A stretch of DNA of 64,000 bases from Calliopsis andreniformis (lineage: Eukaryota > Arthropoda > Insecta > Hymenoptera > Andrenidae): positions 1,922,001-1,986,000 of the forward strand of contig NW_027480423.1 in NCBI RefSeq assembly GCF_051401765.1, read 5' to 3'. The position numbers were made by a program, and so were the translations under genes. Below are positions 1-12,189 of this stretch, piece by piece; position 1 is the stretch's first letter, and each line of letters begins with the position of its first letter. The notes beneath the pieces were generated by a model. It saw only the letters and a list, made by a program, of their open reading frames with translations, did no database searches and was not told the DNA's origin.

Positions 1-780
1 ACAGTTTTTCTATCGTATAAAACGAATAATTTCAACCAGTGTGAACGTGATGGTCATTTCTATATTCGGAGCAACCTAGGCTTCACTCTAGGGCGTCGAT
101 CCACCAGATAGAATAGTTAGGGCCTTAGAAGTCAACGCCAGAAGCATAAAATTCAATAAAGATGCAACAGTTTTTCCATCGTATAGCAGGAATAACTGCA
201 AACAGTGTGAAAGTACTGGTCATTTCTACGTTCCGGGTAACCTAGGCTTCACTCTAGGGCGTTGTTCCTCCAGATCGAACAGTTAGGACCTAAGAAGGCA
301 ACGCCAGGAGCATAAAATACAAAATAAAAAGAACAGTCTTTCCATCGTATAAAACGAATAATAGCAACCAGTGTGAAAGTTATGAACATTTCTACGTTCC
401 GGCAACCTAGGCTTCGCCCCGGGGCGTTGTTCCACCAGATCGAATTGTTAGGACCTAAGATGTGAACGCCAGCAGAATAAAATACAATATAAGTACAACA
501 GTTCTTCCATCATATAAAACGAATAATTGCAACCAGTATGAAAGTTATGGTCATTTCTACGTTCCGGGCAACCTAGGCTTCACTCTATGGCGTTCTTCCA
601 CCACATCGAATAGCTGCGGCCTCAGAAGTCAACGCCTGAAGCATAAAATACAAAATAAATAGAACTGTTTTTCCATCGTATAAAACGAATAATTGCAACC
701 AGTATGAAAGTTAACGTCATTTCTACGTTCCGGGCAACCTAGGTTTCACTCTAGGGCGTTGCTCCACCAGATCGAATAGT
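1..780. repeat. Block A, copy 1 (cut by left edge)
   Basis: The run starts mid-monomer and carries unusual markers: TTCTATCGTA, GGGCGTCGATCC, a one-base-short CCGGCAACC near 400, and AAGATGTGAACGCC near 459. The same run recurs at 4,483 (offset 4,482, 27 monomers) and 8,797. The identical 66-codon open frame at 462, 4,944 and 9,258 is a direct sign of the copying and not a gene. Confidence 0.88.
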
Positions 781-844
781 TAGGGCCTTAGAAGTCAACG
801 CCAGAATCATGAAATACAATAAAGATGCAACAGCTTTTCCAGCG

Positions 845-1508
845 TATTAAACGAATAATTTCAACCAGTGTGAATGTTATGGTCATTTCTACATTCGGAG
901 CAACCTAGGCTTCACTCTAGGGCGTCGATCCACCAGATAGAATAGTTAGGGTCTTAGAAGTCAACGCCAGAAGCATAAAATTCAATAAAGATGCAACAGT
1001 TTTTCCATCGTATAGCAGGAATAACTGCAAACAGTGTGAAAGTACTGGTCATTTCTACGTTCCGGGCAACCTAGGCTTCACTCTATGGCGTTCTTCCACC
1101 ACGTGGAATAGCTACGGCCTCAGATGTCAACGCCTGAAGCATAAAATACAATAAAAATACAACAGCCTTTCCATCCTATAACAGGGACAATTGCAACCAG
1201 TTTGAAAGTGATGGTCATTTCTACGTTCCGGGGAACCTAGGCTTCACTCTAGGGCGTTACTCCACCAGATCAAATGGTTAGTGCCTTAGAAGTCAACGCC
1301 AGAAGCATAAAATACAATATAAACACAACAGTTTTTCCATCGTATAAAACGAATAATTGCTACCAGTATGGAAGTGATGGTCATTTCTACGTTCCGGGCA
1401 ACCTAGGCCTCACTCTAGAGCGTTGTTCCACCAGATTGAATAGTTAGGGCCTAAGAAATCAACGCCAGAAGCATAAAATACAATATAAATATAACAGTTT
1501 TTCCATCG
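845..1508. repeat. Tetramer higher-order repeat (664 bp), copy 1
   Basis: This four-monomer unit is matched by the next 664 bases. Markers include TTCAATAAAGATG with GTATAGCAGGAATAACTG, CCACGTGGAATAGC, and the CGTCGATCC form. Copies differ at a few bases, such as AGGGACAATT against AGGAACAATT. Confidence 0.85.
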
Positions 1509-2172
1509 TATAAAACGAATAATTTCAACCAGTGTGAACGTTATGGTCATTTCTACATTCGGCGCAACCTAGGCTTCACTCTAGGGCGTCGATCCACCAG
1601 ATAGAGTAGTTATGGCCTTAGAAGTCAACGCCAGAAGCATAAAATTCAATAAAGATGCAACAGTTTTTCCATCGTATAGCAGGAATAACTGCAAACAGTG
1701 TGAAAGTACTGGTCATTTCTACGTTCCGGGCAACCTAGGCTTCACTCTATGGCGTTCTTCCACCACGTGGAATAGCTACGGCCTCAGATGTCAACGCCTG
1801 AAGCATAAAATACAATAAAAATACAACAGCCTTTCCATCCTATAACAGGAACAATTGCAACCAGTTTGAAAGTGATGGTCATTTCTACGTTCCGGGGAAC
1901 CTAGGCTTCACTCTAGGGCGTTACTCCACCAGATCAAATGGTTAGTGCCTTAGAAGTCAACGCCAGAAGCATAAAATACAATATAAACACAACAGTTTTT
2001 CCATCGTATAAAACGAATAATTGCTACCAGTATGGAAGTGATGTTCATTTCTACGTTCCGGGCAACCTAGGCCTCACTCTAGAGCGTTGTTCCACCAGAT
2101 TGAATAGTTAGGGCCTAAGAAATCAACGCCAGAAGCATAAAATACAATATAAATATAACAGTTTTTCCATCG
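1509..2172. repeat. Tetramer higher-order repeat (664 bp), copy 2
   Basis: This is the direct tandem copy of the preceding 664 bases. A partial third copy continues to about 2,290, where the sequence switches to a type 4 monomer with AAGCACAATAAAG. Confidence 0.85.
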
Positions 2173-2273
2173 TATAAAACGAATAATTTCAACCAGTGTG
2201 AACGTTATGGTCATTTCTACATTCGGCGCAACCTAGGCTTCACTCTAGGGCGTCGATCCACCAGATAGAGTAG

Positions 2274-3140
2274 TTAGGGCCTTAGAAGTCAACGCAAGAA
2301 TCATAAAGCACAATAAAGATGCAACAGCTTTTCCATCGTATTAAACGAATAATTTCATCCAGTGTGAATGTTATGGTCATTTCTACATTCCGAGCAACCT
2401 AGGCTTCACTCTAGGGCGTTGATCCAACAGATTGAATAGTTAGGGCCTTAGCAGTCAACGCCAGAAGCATAAAATTCAATAAAGATGCAACAGTTTTTCC
2501 ATCGTATAGCAGGAATAACTGCAAACAGTGTGAAAGTACTGGTCATTTCTACGTTCCGGGTAACCTAGGCTTCAGTCTAGGGCGTTGTTCCACCAGATCG
2601 AACAGTTAGGGCCTAAGAAGGCAACGCCAGAAGCATAAAATACAATATAAATATATCAGTTTTTCCATCGTATAAAACGAATAATAGCAACCAGTATGAA
2701 AGTTATGGTCATTTCTACGTTCCGGGCAACCTAGGCTTCACCCCAGGTCGTTGTTCCACCAGATCGAATAGTTAGGGCCTAAGAAGTGAACGCCAGCAGC
2801 ATAAAATACAATATAAATACAACAGTTCTTCCATCATATAAAACGAATAATTGCAACCAGTATGAAAGTTATAGTCATTTCTACGTTCCGGGAAACCTAG
2901 GCTTCACTCTATGGCGTTCTTCCACCACATCGAATAGCGGCGGCCTCAGAAGTCAACGCCTGAAGCATAAAATACAATAAAAATACAACAGTCTTTCCGT
3001 CCTATAACAGGAATAATTGCAACCCGTGTGAAAGTGATGGTCATTTGTACGTTCCAGGCAACCTAGGCTTCACTCTAGGGCGTTGTTCCACCAGAACGAA
3101 TTGTTAGGGCCTAAGAACTCAACGCCAGAAGCATAAGATA
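2274..3140. repeat. Five-monomer block, copy 1
   Basis: The block matches 5,262-6,128 at an offset of 2,988 bp (18 monomers). Shared markers are a type 4 monomer with ATTAAACGAATAATTTCATCC, TTCAGTCTAGGGCG, ATATATCAG and CACCCCAGGTCG. The two copies differ at a few bases. Confidence 0.85.
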
Positions 3141-3189
3141 GTATATAAATATAACAGTTTTTCCATCGTATAGAACGAATAATAGCAAC

Positions 3190-5210
3190 CAGTGTGCAAG
3201 TTATGGTCATTTCTACGTTCCGGGCAACCTAGGCTTCACTCCAGGGCGTTGCTCCACCAGATCAAACAGCTAGGGCCTTAGAAGTCAACGCCCGAAGCAT
3301 AAAACACAATATAAATATAACAGTTTTTCCATCGTATAGAACGAATAATAGCAACCAGTGTGAAAGTTAACGTCATTTCTACTTTCCGGGCAACCTAGGC
3401 TTCACCCTAGGGCGTTGCTCCAACAGATCGAATAGTGAGGGCCTTAGAAGTCAACGCCCGATGCTTAAAATACAAAATAAATACAACAGTTTTTCCATCA
3501 TATAAAACGAGTAATTGCAACCAGTATGAAAGTTGTGGTCATTTCTACTTTCCGGGCAACCTAGGCTTCACTCTAGAGCGTTGCTCCACCAGATCGAATA
3601 GTTAGTGCCTTAGAAGTCAACGCCAGAAGCATAAAATACAATATAAATACAACAGTTTTTCCATCGTATAAAGCGAATAATTGCAACCAGTATGAAAGTT
3701 ATGGTCATTTCTACGTTCCGTGCAACCTAGGCTTCACTCTATGGCGTTCTTCCACTACATCGAATAGCAAGGGCCTCGGGAAGTCAACGCCTGAAGCATA
3801 AAATACAATAAAAATACAACAGTCTTTCCGTCCTATAACAGGAATAATTGCAACCCGTGTGAAAGTGATGGTCATTTCTACGTTCCGGGGAACCTAGGCT
3901 TCACTCTAGAGCGTTGCTCCACCAGGTCGAATAGTTAGTGCCTTAGAAGTCAACGCCAGAAGCATGAAATACAATATAAATACAACAGTTTTTCCATCAT
4001 ATAAAACGAATAATTGCAACCAGTATGAAAGTTATGGTTATGTCTATGATCCGGGCAACCCAGGCATCACTCTATGGCGTTCTTCCACCACATGGAATAG
4101 CTACGGCCTCAGATGTCAACGCCTGAAGCATAAAATACAATAAAAATACAACAGTCTTTCCATCCTATAACAGGAACAATTGCAACCAGTTTGAAAGTGA
4201 TGGTCATTTCTACGTTCCGGGGAACCTAGGCTTCACTCTAGGGCGTTACTCCACCAGATCGAATAGTTAGTGCCTTAGAAGTCAACGCCAGAAGCATAAA
4301 ATACAATATAAACACAACAGTTTTTCCGTCGTATAAAACGAATAATTGCTACCAGTATGGAAGTGATGGTCATTTCTACGTTCCGGGCAACCTAGGCCTC
4401 ACTCTAGAGCGTTGTTCCACCAGATTCAATAGTTAGGGCCTAAGAAATCATCGCCAGAAGCATAAAATACGATATAAATATAACAGTTTTTCTATCGTAT
4501 AAAACGAATAATTTCAACCAGTGTGAACGTTATGGTCATTTCTATATTCGGAGCAACCTAGGCTTCACTCTAGGGCGTCGATCCACCAGATAGAATAGTT
4601 AGGGCCTTAGAAGTCAACGCCAGAAGCATAAAATTCAATAAAGATGCAACAGTTTTTCCATCGTATAGCAGGAATAACTGCAAACAGTGTGAAAGTACTG
4701 GTCATTTCTACGTTCCGGGTAACCTAGGCTTCACTCTAGGGCGTTGTTCCTCCAGATCGAACAGTTAGGACCTAAGAAGGCAACGCCAGAAGCATAAAAT
4801 ACAAAATAAAAAGAACAGTCTTTCCATCGTATAAAACGAATAATAGCAACCAGTGTGAAAGTTATGAACATTTCTACGTTCCGGCAACCTAGGCTTCGCC
4901 CCGGGGCGTTGTTCCACCAGATCGAATTGTTAGGACCTAAGATGTGAACGCCAGCAGAATAAAATACAATATAAGTACAACAGTTCTTCCATCATATAAA
5001 ACGAATAATTGCAACCAGTATGAAAGTTATGGTCATTTCTACGTTCCGGGCAACCTAGGCTTCACTCTATGGCGTTCTTCCACCACATCGAATAGCTGCG
5101 GCCTCAGAAGTCAACGCCTGAAGCATAAAATACAAAATAAATAGAACTGTTTTTCCATCGTATAAAACGAATAATTGCAACCAGTATGAAAGTTAACGTC
5201 ATTTCCACGT
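3190..5210. repeat. 2-kb block, copy 1 (offset 4,314)
   Basis: About twelve monomers match 7,504-9,524 at an offset of 4,314 (26 monomers minus two bases). Markers include CGATGCTTAAAATAC, GCAAGGGCCTCGGGAAG, TGTCTA(T/C)GATCCGGG and the left part of block A. Most monomers are near-identical. One short stretch differs and is reported as a conversion-like patch. Confidence 0.87.
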
Positions 5211-5262
5211 TCCGGGCAACCTAGGTTTCACTCTAGGGCGTTGCTCCACCAGATCGAATAGT
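4483..5262. repeat. Block A, copy 2
   Basis: It matches bases 1-780 at offset 4,482, including the one-base-short CCGGCAACC near 4,884. It lies inside the 2-kb block. Confidence 0.88.
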
Positions 5263-6128
5263 TAGGGCCTTAGAAGTCAACGCCAGAATCATAAAACACA
5301 ATAAAGATGCAACAGCTTTTCCATCGTATTAAACGAATAATTTCATCCAGTGTGAATGTTATGGTCATTTCTACATTCCGAGCAACCTAGGCTTCACTCT
5401 AGGGCGTTGATCCAACAGATTGAATAGTTAGGGCCTTAGAAGTCAACGCCAGAAGCATAAAATTCAATAAAGATGCAACAGTTTTTCCATCGTATAGCAG
5501 GAATAACTGCAAACAATGTGAAAGTACTGGTCATTTCTACGTTCCGGGTAACCTAGGCTTCAGTCTAGGGCGTTGTTCCACCAGATCGAACAGTTAGGGC
5601 CTAAGAAGGCAACGCCAGAAGCATAAAATACAATATAAATATATCAGTTTTTCCATCGTATAAAACGAATAATAGCAACCAGTATGAAAGTTATGGTCAT
5701 TTCTACGTTCCGGGCAACCTAGGCTTCACCCCAGGTCGTTGTTCCACCAGATCGAATAGTTAGGGCCTAAGAAGTGAACGCCAGCAGCATAAAATACAAT
5801 ATAAATACAACAGTTCTTCCATCATATAAAACGAATAATTGCAACCAGTATGAAAGTTATGGTCATTTCTACGTTCTGGGAAACCTAGGCTTCACTCTAT
5901 GGCGTTCTTCCACCACATCGAATAGCGGCGGCCTCAGAAGTCAACGCCTGAAGCATAAAATACAATAAAAATACAACAGTCTTTCCGTCCTATAACAGGA
6001 ATAATTGCAACCCGTGTGAAAGTGATGGTCATTTGTACGTTCCAGGCAACCTAGGCTTCACTCTAGGGCGTTGTTCCACCAGAACGAATTGTTAGGGCCT
6101 AAGAAGTCAACGCCAGAAGCATAAGATA
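5262..6128. repeat. Five-monomer block, copy 2
   Basis: This is the second copy of 2,274-3,140. It follows directly on block A copy 2, whereas block A copy 1 is followed by the tetramers. The junction near 5,262-5,370 therefore marks an exchange between array segments. Confidence 0.82.
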
Positions 6129-6880
6129 GTATATAAATATAACAGTTTTTCCATTGTATAGAACGAATAATAGCAACCAGTGTGAAAGTTATGGTCACTT
6201 CTACGTTCCGGGCAACCTAGGCTTCACACTAGGGCGTTGCTCCACCAGATCAAACATTTAGGCCCTTAGAAGTCAACGCCCGAGGCATAAAATACAAAAT
6301 AAATAGAACAGTTTTTCCATTGTATAAATGAATAATAGCAACCAGTGTGAAAGTTATGGTCATTTCTACGTTCCGGGCAACCTAGGCTTCACTCTAGGGC
6401 GTTGCTCCACCAGATCAAACAGTTAGGCCCTTAGAAGTCAACGCCCGAGGCATAAAATACAAAATAAATAGAACAGTTTTTCCATTGTATAAATGAATAA
6501 TAGCAACCAGTGTGAAAGTTATGGTCATTTCTACGTTCCGGGCAACCTAGGCTTCACTCTAGGGCGTTGCTCCACCAGATCAAACTGCTAGGGCCTTAGA
6601 AGTCAACGCCCGAAGCATAAAATACAATATAAATATAACAGTTTTTCCATCGTATAGAACGAATAATAGCAACCAGTGTGAAAGTTAACGTCATTTCTAC
6701 TTTCCGGGCAACCTAGGCTTCACACTAGGGCGTTGATGCACCAGATAGAATAGTTAGGGCCTTAGAAGTCAACGCCAGAAGCATAAAATACAATATAAAT
6801 ACAACAGCTCTTCCATCATATAAAACGTATAATTGCAACCAGTATGAAGGTTATGGTCATTTCTACGTTCCGGGCAACCT
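6128..6880. repeat. Monomer-level local duplication within mixed monomers
   Basis: Two adjacent type 3 monomers share GCCCGAGGCATAAA, CCATTGTATAAATGAATAAT (a one-base deletion relative to AAAACGAAT) and TTAGGCCCTTAG. Their markers at 6,281 and 6,446 are 165 bp apart. The shared private deletion points to a recent single-monomer duplication. Confidence 0.78.
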
Positions 6881-7870
6881 AGGCTTCACTCTATGGCGTT
6901 CTTCCACCACATCGAATAGCTACGGCCTCAGAAGTCAACGCCTGAAGCATAGAATACAATAAAAATGCAACAGTCTTTCCATCCTATAACTGGAATAATT
7001 GCAACCCGTGTGAAGGTGATGGTCATTTGTACGTTCCAGGCAACCTAGGCTTCACTCTAGGGCGTTGTTCCACCAGATCGAATTGTTAGGGCCTAAGAAG
7101 TCAACGCCAGAAGCATAAGATACAATATAAATATAACAGTTTTGCCATCGTATAGAACGAATAATAGCATCCAGTGTGAAAGTTATGGTCATTTCTACGT
7201 TCCGGGCAACCTAGGCTTCACTCTAGGGCGTTGTTCCACCAGATCGAATTGTTAGGGCATAAGAAGTCAACGCCAGAAGCATAAGATAGTATATAAATAT
7301 AACAGTTTTTCCATCGTATAGAACGAATAATAGCAACCAGTGTGAAAGTTATGGTCACTTCTACGTTCCGGGCAACCTAGGCTTCACACTAGGGCGTTGC
7401 TCCACCAGATCAAACAGTTAGGGCCTTAGATGTCAACGCCCGAAGCATAAAATACAAAATAAATAGAACAGTTTTTCCATTGTATAAAACGAATAATAGC
7501 AACCAGTGTGAAAGTTATGGTCATTTCTACGTTCCGGGCAACCTAGGCTTCACTCTAGGGCGTTGCTCCACCAGATCAAACAGCTAGGGCCTTAGAAGTC
7601 AACGCCCGAAGCATAAAACACAATATAAATATAACAGTTTTTCCATCGTATAGAACGAATAATAGCAACCAGTGTGAAAGTTAACGTCATTTCTACTTTC
7701 CGGGCAACCTAGGCTTCACCCTAGGGCGTTGCTCCAACAGATCGAATAGTGAGGGCCTTAGAAGTCAACGCCCGATGCTTAAAATACAAAATAAATACAA
7801 CAGTTTTTCCATCATATAAAACGAGTAATTGCAACCAGTATCAAAGTTGTGGTCATTTCTACTTTCCGGG
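6880..7870. repeat. Six-monomer block, copy 1 (offset 3,652)
   Basis: It matches 10,532-11,522 at 22 x 166 bp. Markers are ATAGAATACAATAAAAATGC, TATAACTGGAATAAT, TTTGCCATCG and GGGCATAAGAAG. The right half overlaps the start of the 2-kb block copy 2. Confidence 0.85.
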
Positions 7871-9524
7871 CAACCTAGGCTTCACTCTAGAGCGTTGCTC
7901 CACCAGATCGAATAGTTAGTGCCTTAGAAGTCAACGCCAGAAGCATAAAATACAATATAAATACAACAGTTTTTCCATCGTATAAAGCGAATAATTGCAA
8001 CCAGTATGAAAGTTATGGTCATTTCTACGTTCCGGGCAACCTAGGCTTCACTCTATGGCGTTCTTCCACTACATCGAATAGCAAGGGCCTCGGGAAGTCA
8101 ACGCCTGAAGCATAAAATACAATAAAAATACAACAGTCTTTCCGTCAGATAACAGGAATAATTGCAACCCGTGTGAAAGTGATGGTCATTTCTACGTTCC
8201 GGGGAACCTAGGCTTCACTCTAGAGCGTTGCTCCACCAGGTCGAATAGTTAGTGCCTTAGAAGTCAACGCCAGAAGCATGAAATACAATATAAATACAAC
8301 AGTTTTTCCATCATATAAAACGAATAATTGCAACCAGTATGAAAGTTATGGTTATGTCTACGATCCGGGCAACCCAGGCATCACTCTATGGCGTTCTTCC
8401 ACCACATGGAATAGCTACGGCCTCAGATGTCAACGCCTGAAGCATAAAATACAATAAAAATACAACAGTCTTTCCATCCTATAACAGGAACAATTGCAAC
8501 CAGTTTGAAAGTGATGGTCATTTCTACGTTCCGGGGAACCTAGGCTTCACTCTAGGGCGTTACTCCACCAGATCGAATAGTTAGGGCCTTAGAAGTCAAC
8601 GCCCGAAGCATAAAACACAATATAAATATAACAGTTTTTCCATCGTATAAAACGAATAATTGCTACCAGTATGGAAGTGATGGTCATTTCTACGTTCCGG
8701 GCAACCTAGGCCTCACTCTAGAGCGTTGTTCCACCAGATTGAATAGTTAGGGCCTAAGAAATCAACGCCAGAAGCATAAAATACAATATAAATATAACAG
8801 TTTTTCTATCGTATAAAACGAATAATTTCAACCAGTGTGAACGTTATGGTCATTTCTACATTCGGAGCAACCTAGGCTTCACTCTAGGGCGTCGATCCAC
8901 CAGATAGAATAGTTAGGGCCTTAGAAGTCAACGCCAGAAGCATAAAATTCAATAAAGATGCAACAGTTTTTCCATCGTATAGCAGGAATAACTGCAAACA
9001 GTGTGAAAGTACTGGTCATTTCTACGTTCCGGGTAACCTAGGCTTCACTCTAGGGCGTTGTTCCTCCAGATCGAACAGTTAGGACCTAAGAAGGCAACGC
9101 CAGAAGCATAAAATACAAAATAAAAAGAACAGTCTTTCCATCGTATAAAACGAATAATAGCAACCAGTGTGAAAGTTATGAACATTTCTACGTTCCGGCA
9201 ACCTAGGCTACGCCCCGGGGCGTTGTTCCACCAGATCGAATTGTTAGGACCTAAGATGTGAACGCCAGCAGAATAAAATACAATATAAGTACAACAGTTC
9301 TTCCATCATATAAAACGAATAATTGCAACCAGTATGAAAGTTATGGTCATTTCTACGTTCCGGGCAACCTAGGCTTCACTCTATGGCGTTCTTCCACCAC
9401 ATCGAATAGCTGCGGCCTCAGAAGTCAACGCCTGAAGCATAAAATACAAAATAAATAGAACTGTTTTTCCATCGTATAAAACGAATAATTGCAACCAGTA
9501 TGAAAGTTAACGTCATTTCTACGT
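7504..9524. repeat. 2-kb block, copy 2 (offset 4,314)
   Basis: This is the copy of 3,190-5,210. It contains block A copy 3 at its right end and loses similarity at about 9,525, where GGGTAACCTAGGCTTC replaces the block A continuation. Confidence 0.87.
7704..7732 (+). other. Monomer dyad: inverted repeat around CCTAGG (example)
   Basis: GCAA at 7704-7707 and CCTAGG at 7708-7713 face CCTAGG at 7720-7725 and TTGC at 7729-7732. The CTTCAC loop (7714-7719) separates the arms, and three bases (7726-7728) are unpaired on the right. This gives a potential 10-bp stem with a 3-nt bulge, and each inner arm is itself a palindrome. Nearly every monomer has the dyad. In the commonest version the right arm is TCTAGG, which costs one base pair, and type 2 monomers (CTATGG) break it further. 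Whether it forms a hairpin or binds a protein cannot be told from sequence. Confidence 0.7.
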
Positions 9525-9525
9525 T
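8797..9525. repeat. Block A, copy 3
   Basis: It matches 4,483-5,211 at offset 4,314. A private change (CTACGCCCC instead of CTTCGCCCC near 9,209) shows it is not an exact assembly duplicate of the other copies. Confidence 0.86.
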
Positions 9526-10532
9526 CCGGGTAACCTAGGCTTCACTCTAGGGCGTTGTTCCACCAGGTCGAACAGTTAGGGCCTAAGAAGGCAACGCCAC
9601 AAGCATAAAATACAATATAAATATAACAGTTTTTCCGTCGTATAAAACGAATAATAGCAACCAGTGTGAAAGCTACGGTCATTTCTACGTTCCGGGCAAC
9701 CTAGGCTTCACCCCAGGTAGTTGTTCCACCAGACCGAATAGTTAGGGCCTAAGAAGTGAACGCCAGCAGCATAAAATACAATATAAATACAACAGTTCTT
9801 CCATCATATAAAACGGATAATTGCAACCAGTATGAAAGTTATGGTCATTTTTACGTTCCGGGCAACCTAGGCTTCACTCTATGGCGTTCTTCCACCACAT
9901 CGAATAGCTACGGCCTCAGAATTCAACGCCTGAAGCGTAAAATACAATAAAAATACAACAGGCTTTCCAACCTATAACTGGAATAATTGCAACCCGTATG
10001 AAAGTGATGGTCATTTCTACGTTCCGGGCAACCTAGGCGTCACTCTAGAGCGTTGCTCCACCAGATCGAATAAATAGTGCCTTAGAAGTCAACGCCAGAA
10101 GCATAAAATACAATATAAATACAACAGTTTTGCCATCATATAAAACGAATAATTGCAACCAGTATGAATGTTATGGTCATGTCTACGTTCCGGGCAACCC
10201 AGGCTTCACTCTATGGCGTTCTTCCACCACATCGAATAGCTACGGCCTCAGAAGTCAACGCCTGAAGCATAAAAGACAATAAAAATACAACAGTCTTTCC
10301 ATCCTATAACAGGAACAATTGCAACCAGTTTGAAAGTGATGGTCATTTCTACGTTCCGGGGAACCTAGGCTTCACTCTAGGGCGTTACTCCACCAGATCG
10401 AATAGTTAGTGCCTTAAAAGTCAACGCCAGAAGCATAAAATACAATATAAATACAACTGTTTTTCCATCATATAAAACGAATAATTGCAACCAGTATAAA
10501 AGTTATGGTCATTTCTACGTTCCGGGCAACCC
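9525..10532. repeat. Mixed monomers between duplicated blocks
   Basis: These are type 1 and type 2 monomers in alternation, including CCCCAGGTAGTTG and AACCCAGGC variants seen again near 10,530 and 11,870. No longer-range block copy was pinned down. No gene or non-satellite sequence is present. Confidence 0.75.
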
Positions 10533-11522
10533 AGGCTTCACTCTATGGCGTTCTTCCACCACATCGAATAGCTACGGCCTCAGAAGTCAACGCCTGAAGC
10601 ATAGAATACAATAAAAATGCAACAGTCTTTCCATCCTATAACTGGAATAATTGCAACCCGTGTGAAGGTGATGGTCATTTGTACGTTCCAGGCAACCTAG
10701 GCTTCACTCTAGGGCGTTGTTCCACCAGATCGAATTGTTAGGGCCTAAGAAGTCAACGCCAGAAGCATAAGATACAATATAAATATAACAGTTTTGCCAT
10801 CGTATAGAACGAATAATAGCATCCAGTGTGAAAGTTATGGTCATTTCTACGTTCCGGGCAACCTAGGCTTCACTCTAGGGCGTTGTTCCACCAGATCGAA
10901 TTGTTAGGGCATAAGAAGTCAACGCCAGAAGCATAAGATAGTATATAAATATAACAGTTTTTCCATCGTATAGAACGAATAATAGCAACCAGTGTGAAAG
11001 TTATGGTCACTTCTACGTTCCGGGCAACCTAGGCTTCACACTAGGGCGTTGCTCCACCAGATCAAACAGTTAGGGCCTTAGATGTCAACGCCCGAAGCAT
11101 AAAATACAAAATAAATAGAACAGTTTTTCCATTGTATAAAACGAATAATAGCAACCAGTGTGAAAGTTATGGTCATTTCTACGTTCCGGGCAACCTAGGC
11201 TTCAGTCTAGGGCGTTGCTCCACCAGATCAAACAGCTAGGGCCTTAGAAGTCAACGCCCGAAGCATAAAATACAATATAAATATAACAGTTTTTCCATCG
11301 TATAGAACGAATAATAGCAACCAGTGAGAAAATTAACGTCATTTCTACTTTCCGGGCAACCTAGGCTTCACCCTAGGGCGTTGCTCCAACAGATCGAATA
11401 GTGAGGGCCTTAGAAGTCAACGCCCGATGCATAAAATACAAAATAAATACAACAGTTTTGCCATCATATAAAACGAGTAATTGAAACCAGTATGAAAGTT
11501 GTGGTCATTTCTACTTTCCGGG
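10532..11522. repeat. Six-monomer block, copy 2 (offset 3,652)
   Basis: It is near-identical to 6,880-7,870. Divergence begins where AACCCAGGCTACACCC replaces AACCTAGGCTTCACTC. Confidence 0.85.
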
Positions 11523-11857
11523 CAACCCAGGCTACACCCTAGGGCGTTGCTCCAACAGATCGAATAGTTAGTGTCTTAGAAGTCCACGGCCGAAGCATAA
11601 AATACAAAATAAATAGAACTGTTTTTCCGTCAAATAAAACGAATAATTGCAACCAGTATGAAAGTTAACGTCATTTCTACGTTCCGGGCAACCTAGGCTT
11701 CGCACTAGGGCGTTGATCCACCAGATAGAATAGTCAGGGCCTTAGAAGGCATCGCCAGAAGCATAAAATACAATATAAATATAACAGTTTTTCCATCGTA
11801 TAAAACGAATAATAGCAACCAGTGTGAAAGTTATGGTCATTTCTACGTTCCGGGCAA

Positions 11858-12189
11858 CCTAGGCTTCACCCCAGGTAGTTGTTCCACCAGATCGAATAGT
11901 TAGGGCCTAAGAAGTGAACGCCAGCAGCATGAAATACAATATAAATACAACAGTTCTTCCATCATATAAAACGGATAATTGCAACCAGTATGAAGGTTAT
12001 GGTCATTTCTACGTTCCGGGCAACCTAGGCTTCACTCTATGGCGTTCTTCCACCACATCGAATAGCTACGGCCTCAGAAGTCAGCGCCTGAAGCATAGAA
12101 TACAATAAAAATACAACAGTCTTTCCATCCTATAACAGGAATAATTGCAACCCTTGTGAAAGTGATGGTCATTTGTACGTTCCGGGCAA
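11858..12189. repeat. Dimer (332 bp), copy 1
   Basis: The two-monomer unit begins with CACCCCAGGTAGTTG and has a type 2 second half. It is repeated immediately at +332. Confidence 0.82.

Noticed and set aside
462..662. Recurrent 64-66-codon open frames beginning MNAS and containing YVPGNLGFTLWR, seen many times on the + strand
   Set aside because: They are one reading of the satellite monomer. They occur where type 2 changes remove two TAG triplets, start and stop at repeat-determined positions, and sit in a 166-bp unit that shifts frame with each copy. No start context, domain or independent conservation supports a gene.
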